NCBI GenBank assembly: GCA_003556865.1
Contig: PWQF01000049.1
Coordinates: 1-7,257 of the forward strand
Source: Elusimicrobiota bacterium
GTDB taxonomy: Bacteria; CG03; SLGR01; PWQF01
Reading direction: 5' to 3'
DNA length: 7,257 bases
Shown: positions 5,773-7,257 of the stretch, in pieces
Layout: every line of letters starts with the position of its first letter
How positions within the stretch are numbered: position 1 is the first letter of the stretch
Program-made: the position numbers and the translations under genes
The notes under the pieces: model-generated
What the model saw: only the letters and a program-made list of their open reading frames with translations
What the model was told of the DNA's origin: nothing
Database searches by the model: none

Positions 5773-6501
5773 CTATATAATTAAATTATATCCCACTGCG
5801 GCAGCCGTGATAAGATATACCAACGTAGTCGATGATAACTTAAAATGCCGCCTTAAAAAAATCACCAGAACGGTAAAAAGAGTAAGAATATAGCCCCTTA
5901 CAGGACCCCAGCTTATAAATGCCGCCGCCAGGCATCCGGCAACTGTAAGCAGCCCCGCTGCAGGGAGAAGGGATACAATCCTGCTGCGGCCTATCTTTTC
6001 AAGATAGTCGGATATGGAGGATTTCCCGTAATAAGATGCTTTTAACGACCGGCACCGCAGAAAGAGCAGAGGCAGATTATATAATAAGAGTATTCCCGCA
6101 GGGATAATATATAGGGGCCTTATATTCATAATTGCCCAGCATACCCCCAGCAGTCCCGCCAGGGGACGAAAAGTAGACCAGAATATCTTATCCCCCAGGG
6201 CGGCAATGGGCCCCCCCATTCTAAGTTTATATTCCCTTAACTCCGTCTCTTTTGCTTTTTCTGAAAGGTCCTCCCTCCCTTCCTCGCGGGCGCAGTGTCC
6301 TATTATAAAAGAAGCCATATAGGGGTGGGTGTTAAAAAAACCCATATGCCTCATTACCGCATTCTTAAGCTTATCCCCTTTATAGAGCTCCCTTAACCGG
6401 GGCATAATTGAATATAAAAATCCCATCCCCTGCATATTCTCAAAATTCCATAAAGCCTGGAGAAGAAAGGAACGGAAAAAAATTTTAGTTATGGTTTTCA
6501 T
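5773..6501 (-). CDS. PTS mannose/fructose/sorbose-family EIID subunit
   Basis: This 242-residue membrane subunit pairs with EIIC to form the sugar channel of a mannose-family (EII-Man) permease. Family signatures in order are an amphipathic N-terminus with RSFLLQALWNFENMQGMGF (10-28), HMGFFNTHPYMASFIIGH (52-69, containing the hallmark NTHP), and RMGGPIAALGDKIFWSTFRP (94-113). Hydrophobic segments follow at about 114-125, 129-148, 175-197, 203-216 and 225-242. It is roughly 40 residues shorter than E. coli ManZ, and the shortfall is mostly in the C-terminal half. Shortened EIIDs are known to me from deltaproteobacteria-like PTS clusters. The ATG at 6501 overlaps the EIIC stop as ATGA, with AAGGCAGAG just upstream. 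Substrate cannot be told from sequence; mannose/fructose-type hexoses are the family norm. Confidence 0.93.
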   Translation of the reverse strand: MKTITKIFFRSFLLQALWNFENMQGMGFLYSIMPRLRELYKGDKLKNAVMRHMGFFNTHPYMASFIIGHCAREEGREDLSEKAKETELREYKLRMGGPIAALGDKIFWSTFRPLAGLLGVCWAIMNIRPLYIIPAGILLLYNLPLLFLRCRSLKASYYGKSSISDYLEKIGRSRIVSLLPAAGLLTVAGCLAAAFISWGPVRGYILTLFTVLVIFLRRHFKLSSTTLVYLITAAAVGYNLII

Positions 6502-7136
6502 CTCTGCCTTGATTTTTTAAAAATAAAAGTTGTAACAGCAGTCCCCAGACCCACAGAAGGAATAAGATAAAAGGCATGGCTGAGCCCGCCCTGGCCTTTT
6601 ACTCCCAGCAGTCCGTAAAGGTCAACAAAAACCGTGCGTCCCGCAGCCATTAAAACAGCAAGAAAGAGAGCCCCTTTAAGAATAAATAGCAGCCAGCCCC
6701 TGTATATGCCCCTATCCACCGCCTTCAGGTCCCCGCTTCTTATCCTGTCCTCTATCTCACCCGATAATATAGAATTATATTCCCTGTGAATAATATCCAG
6801 CTTTTTAAATAAGATTCCGAAAGGTATCAGCAAAAGAACGGTAAAGACTATGAAGCCCCGGCTGGCCTCCGGGGAGGCGGGAGAAAAAACAGAGCCCAGG
6901 TATGCGGCAGCTACGGCCACAACAGTGGAGTCGGGAGGTACGGCATTGCCCAGTGGAATTACGCTTATCCATACCAGCTCCATTATTATTCCCACCATTA
7001 ATCCGGACTGTATATCCCCCGTAATCAAGCCTACTACAGGGGCGCATACTATGGGCCTTGACAACATAAACTGCCCCGCAGCCGTAGCATCGGATGCCAT
7101 AAGCCCTCCCAGAAGAGAAATAATCAGAATATCCAT
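6498..7136 (-). CDS. PTS mannose/fructose/sorbose-family EIIC subunit
   Basis: This 212-residue integral membrane protein forms the sugar-translocating part of the EII-Man permease with EIID. The conserved N-terminal half reads LLGGLMASDATAAGQFMLSR, then RPIVCAPVVGLITGD (27-41), GLMVGIIMELVWISVIPLG (45-63) and NAVPPDSTV, which is the strongest family match. Hydrophobic segments lie at about 2-14, 28-40, 45-62, 70-84, 94-110, 147-165 and 188-206, separated by a charged loop (112-145). E. coli ManY has about 266 residues, so this is a short variant. Start ATG 7136 overlaps the EIIB stop by one base (TAATG), with only a weak ACAGG upstream, which suggests coupling. A frame-shifted 80-codon reading inside this gene has no support. 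Confidence 0.94.
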   Translation of the reverse strand: MDILIISLLGGLMASDATAAGQFMLSRPIVCAPVVGLITGDIQSGLMVGIIMELVWISVIPLGNAVPPDSTVVAVAAAYLGSVFSPASPEASRGFIVFTVLLLIPFGILFKKLDIIHREYNSILSGEIEDRIRSGDLKAVDRGIYRGWLLFILKGALFLAVLMAAGRTVFVDLYGLLGVKGQGGLSHAFYLIPSVGLGTAVTTFIFKKSRQR

Positions 7137-7257
7137 TATTTAAGCCTGTTAATGCTTTCCATAAGGTCCACCCCCTTGTCCCCGGGTAGAGATCTGCTTT
7201 CCAGGAGCGCGCCCATCGCGTTTATATCCTTAAAAGCGGCTATATCTTCCCCGGAAA
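7136..7257 (-). CDS. C-terminal end of a PTS mannose-family EIIB subunit (cut by right edge)
   Basis: A frame enters from the right edge and ends with TAA at 7138-7136; 39 residues are visible. The segment SGEDIAAFKDINAMGALLES followed by RSLPGDKGVDL matches the C-terminal pattern of sorbose/mannose EIIB: an acidic helix start (x-x-ED/EE), an aliphatic helix, a Gly turn, a beta strand, then a VP/LP-x-D/E segment. EIIB is the cytoplasmic phosphohistidine protein that takes phosphate from EIIA and gives it to the sugar. Its active-site histidine lies outside the window. Position directly before EIIC, with a one-base overlap, supports the call more than the short sequence does. A fused EIIAB (ManX-like) cannot be excluded, because the N-terminus is not visible. 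Confidence 0.8.
   Translation of the reverse strand, partial: SGEDIAAFKDINAMGALLESRSLPGDKGVDLMESINRLK

Noticed and set aside
1..7257. CRISPR array, tRNA/rRNA genes, insertion sequences
   Set aside because: No spaced direct repeats, no tRNA cloverleaf or rRNA-like sequence, and no transposase motifs were seen on either strand.

Overview
The window reads almost entirely on the minus strand, from right to left, as one tightly packed, co-directional gene block of about 6.8 kb. In transcription order: the C-terminal end of a mannose-family PTS EIIB (cut by the right edge), EIIC, EIID, HPr (ptsH), enzyme I (ptsI), elongation factor 4 (lepA), signal peptidase I (lepB) and a ROK-family sugar kinase. 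Neighbouring genes overlap (TAATG, ATGA, ATGA, 11 nt) or sit 4, 6 or 21 nt apart. This points to a single operon with translational coupling. No intrinsic terminator (GC stem followed by a U-run) is visible between any of these genes.

Region by region: 426-7257 is this operon. 228-425 is an AT-rich intergenic leader holding two candidate promoters, an 18-bp perfect palindrome, a GC-rich dyad and a possible 19-codon leader ORF. 1-227 is the start of a further minus-strand gene cut by the left edge. It would encode a small single-pass membrane protein with a Pro/Glu-rich segment, and it carries a striking 25-bp-arm inverted repeat at the very edge of the window. No stretch longer than 300 bases lacks a gene.

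How the genes work together: EI takes phosphate from PEP and passes it to HPr His15. HPr passes it to EIIA/EIIB (EIIA is presumably just beyond the right edge), and EIIC/EIID form the membrane channel. Both general PTS proteins are encoded with one mannose-family permease. The ROK kinase at the distal end could phosphorylate a free sugar in the cytoplasm. LepA and LepB are housekeeping (translation; protein export) and appear to share the transcript. lepA-lepB adjacency is well known in many bacteria; its position between a PTS and a ROK gene is less familiar to me.

Organism: a bacterium of moderate GC with AT-rich intergenic DNA. The HPr active site reads HARAA rather than the Firmicutes HARPA. 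The EIIB-EIIC-EIID-HPr-EI order and the short EIIC/EIID resemble PTS clusters of deltaproteobacteria-like and deep-branching Gram-negative lineages (Elusimicrobiota or Omnitrophota type). This placement is an inference with low confidence. Most of the window is recognisable core metabolism. I see no convincing new multi-gene system. The least explained part is the left 425 bases.
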